Assembly: GCA_021163945.1 (NCBI GenBank)
Contig: JAGGTC010000126.1
Coordinates: 1 to 6,176, forward strand
From: Deltaproteobacteria bacterium
GTDB taxonomy: Bacteria; Desulfobacterota; Desulfofervidia; Desulfofervidales; DG-60
Length of the DNA stretch: 6,176 bases
Reading direction: 5' to 3'
A model generated the notes under the pieces. The model ran no database searches and was not told the origin of the DNA. It was given only the letters and a program-made list of their open reading frames with translations. Positions 5,814 through 6,176 of this stretch are shown one piece after another. The translations under genes were made by a program, and so were the position numbers. Each line of letters begins with the position of its first letter. Position 1 is the stretch's first letter.

Positions 5814-6035
5814 TTACACCTCCTCGGGTTTTATATGCTTTATGCGTTCTAATATTAGTTTCTCCGCTCTGGCCACAACATTTTTAAGTGATTCATTTCC
5901 ACGTCTCTTCTCTCTTACCTCAATTATCGGAGCCTTGATCAAGTTACCCTCGTCATCTAGGATCTTGACTCTCTGCCGTATGATTATCTCATTGTCACCG
6001 TAAACCACCACCCTCAAGCCACGCTCCACCCGCAT
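5814..6035 (-). CDS. Small alpha/beta protein of unknown function in the virion cassette
   Basis: The product has 73 residues from the ATG at 6033-6035, or 74 if the adjoining GTG at 6036-6038 is used. I prefer the ATG because it makes a TGATG overlap with the stop of the upstream gene, the same style of junction as others here; GGTGAG at 6044-6049 serves either start. The protein has three likely strands (LRVVVYG, EIIIRQRVKILDDEG, PIIEVREKR, within about residues 7-45) and a C-terminal amphipathic helix (ESLKNVVARAEKLILERI, roughly 48-66). It has no Cys, membrane segment or known motif. Its place among virion genes suggests a structural accessory role, by context only; I do not recognise the family. 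Confidence 0.75.
   Translation of the reverse strand: MRVERGLRVVVYGDNEIIIRQRVKILDDEGNLIKAPIIEVREKRRGNESLKNVVARAEKLILERIKHIKPEEV
5817..5825 (-). promoter_or_regulatory. Strong Shine-Dalgarno sequence deciding a GTG start
   Basis: GAGGAGGTG on the minus strand lies six bases before the GTG at 5808-5810. It also encodes the last three sense codons (Glu-Glu-Val) of the preceding gene, so the end of one protein doubles as the ribosome binding site of the next. This is the longest such match in the window, which fits high output of the 169-residue protein. Confidence 0.75.
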
Positions 6036-6176
6036 CACACATACTCACCGTAGAAGATTAGCATCCTAGCCTCTATCGGCCCACCACTTCCATTATAGAT
6101 TTTCACCTCTGCAGAAGATAGGAACTCGGTGTTCAACACCAAAAACCCACCAGAGACTTTGTATTTTTGGCTATCC
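6035..6176 (-). CDS. C-terminal end of a beta-rich virion protein (partial, 5' end outside window)
   Basis: One minus frame is open from the window edge (first full codon at 6175-6173) to a TGA at 6037-6035, giving 46 residues. The other frame at the edge meets a stop immediately. The fragment is strand-rich: KYKVSGGFLVLNTEF, then SSAEVKIYNGSGGPIEAR, then MLIFYGEYV at the end. A repeating pattern of hydrophobic strands with Gly/Asn turns is typical of small phage tail or adhesin-associated beta proteins, but too little is visible to name one. The TGA overlaps the ATG of the next gene (TGATG), and this gene's last codons carry that gene's Shine-Dalgarno sequence (GGTGAG), which supports it as a real coupled gene. 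Confidence 0.7.
   Translation of the reverse strand, partial: DSQKYKVSGGFLVLNTEFLSSAEVKIYNGSGGPIEARMLIFYGEYV

Overview
The window looks like the virion-protein (tail or adhesion) end of a virus or provirus of a thermophilic archaeon. Archaeal signs: Shine-Dalgarno sequences of the GGTGA/GGAGGTG type, frequent GTG and TTG starts, arginine encoded largely by AGG/AGA, proteins rich in Glu, Lys, Ile, Val and Trp, and a + strand gene with no ribosome binding site but an AT-rich box about 27 bases upstream of its ATG, as in leaderless archaeal transcripts. Viral signs: a compact one-way cassette of small beta-rich proteins, a DUF2341 fibre-like protein, a phage-type 'ITDVG...GTGTTAA' protein and a long tape-measure-like protein. 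No capsid, portal, terminase, integrase or replication gene lies inside, so the virus class and host cannot be fixed from this window.

Layout. Bases 1-136 (+ strand side) hold a possible 3' end of an upstream + strand gene (stop at 75-77) and then an AT-rich promoter-like stretch. A small basic + strand gene (137-391) encodes an 84-residue protein ending in an HMG-box/YABBY-like motif. It stops at a T-run (399-405) and converges with everything else. From 6176 down to 414 all genes are on the minus strand and tightly packed. In transcription order they are: the C-terminal end of a beta-rich protein (6176-6035); a 73-74 residue protein (6035-5814); a 169-residue phage-type structural protein (5810-5301); a 482-residue DUF2341 plus lectin-like adhesin with seven C-terminal 'ESLxLSD' repeats (5289-3841); a 136-residue predicted beta-sandwich protein (3841-3431); a 70-residue CxCxxC protein (3434-3222); an 86-residue acidic/basic protein (3229-2969); and an 842-residue Trp/Phe repeat protein (2942-414). 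Junctions are overlaps (TGATG, TAATG, ATGA, an 8-base overlap) or gaps of 3 to 26 bases, so the block is very probably one translationally coupled operon whose promoter lies beyond base 6176.

How it may work together (inference): the lectin-like fibre and the small beta-sandwich proteins would form the host-recognition surface. The 842-residue protein has exact 44-residue Trp/Phe repeats (4 x 11), a glycine-rich membrane-like segment, a helical-hairpin repeat region and a terminal coiled coil. It would be the tape-measure or genome-delivery component. The + strand HMG/YABBY-like protein is a candidate DNA-binding regulator or chromatin-like protein, transcribed separately. The most unusual points are the 44-residue repeats, the alternating 18/20-residue repeats of the adhesin and the eukaryote-like motif in the small + strand protein.
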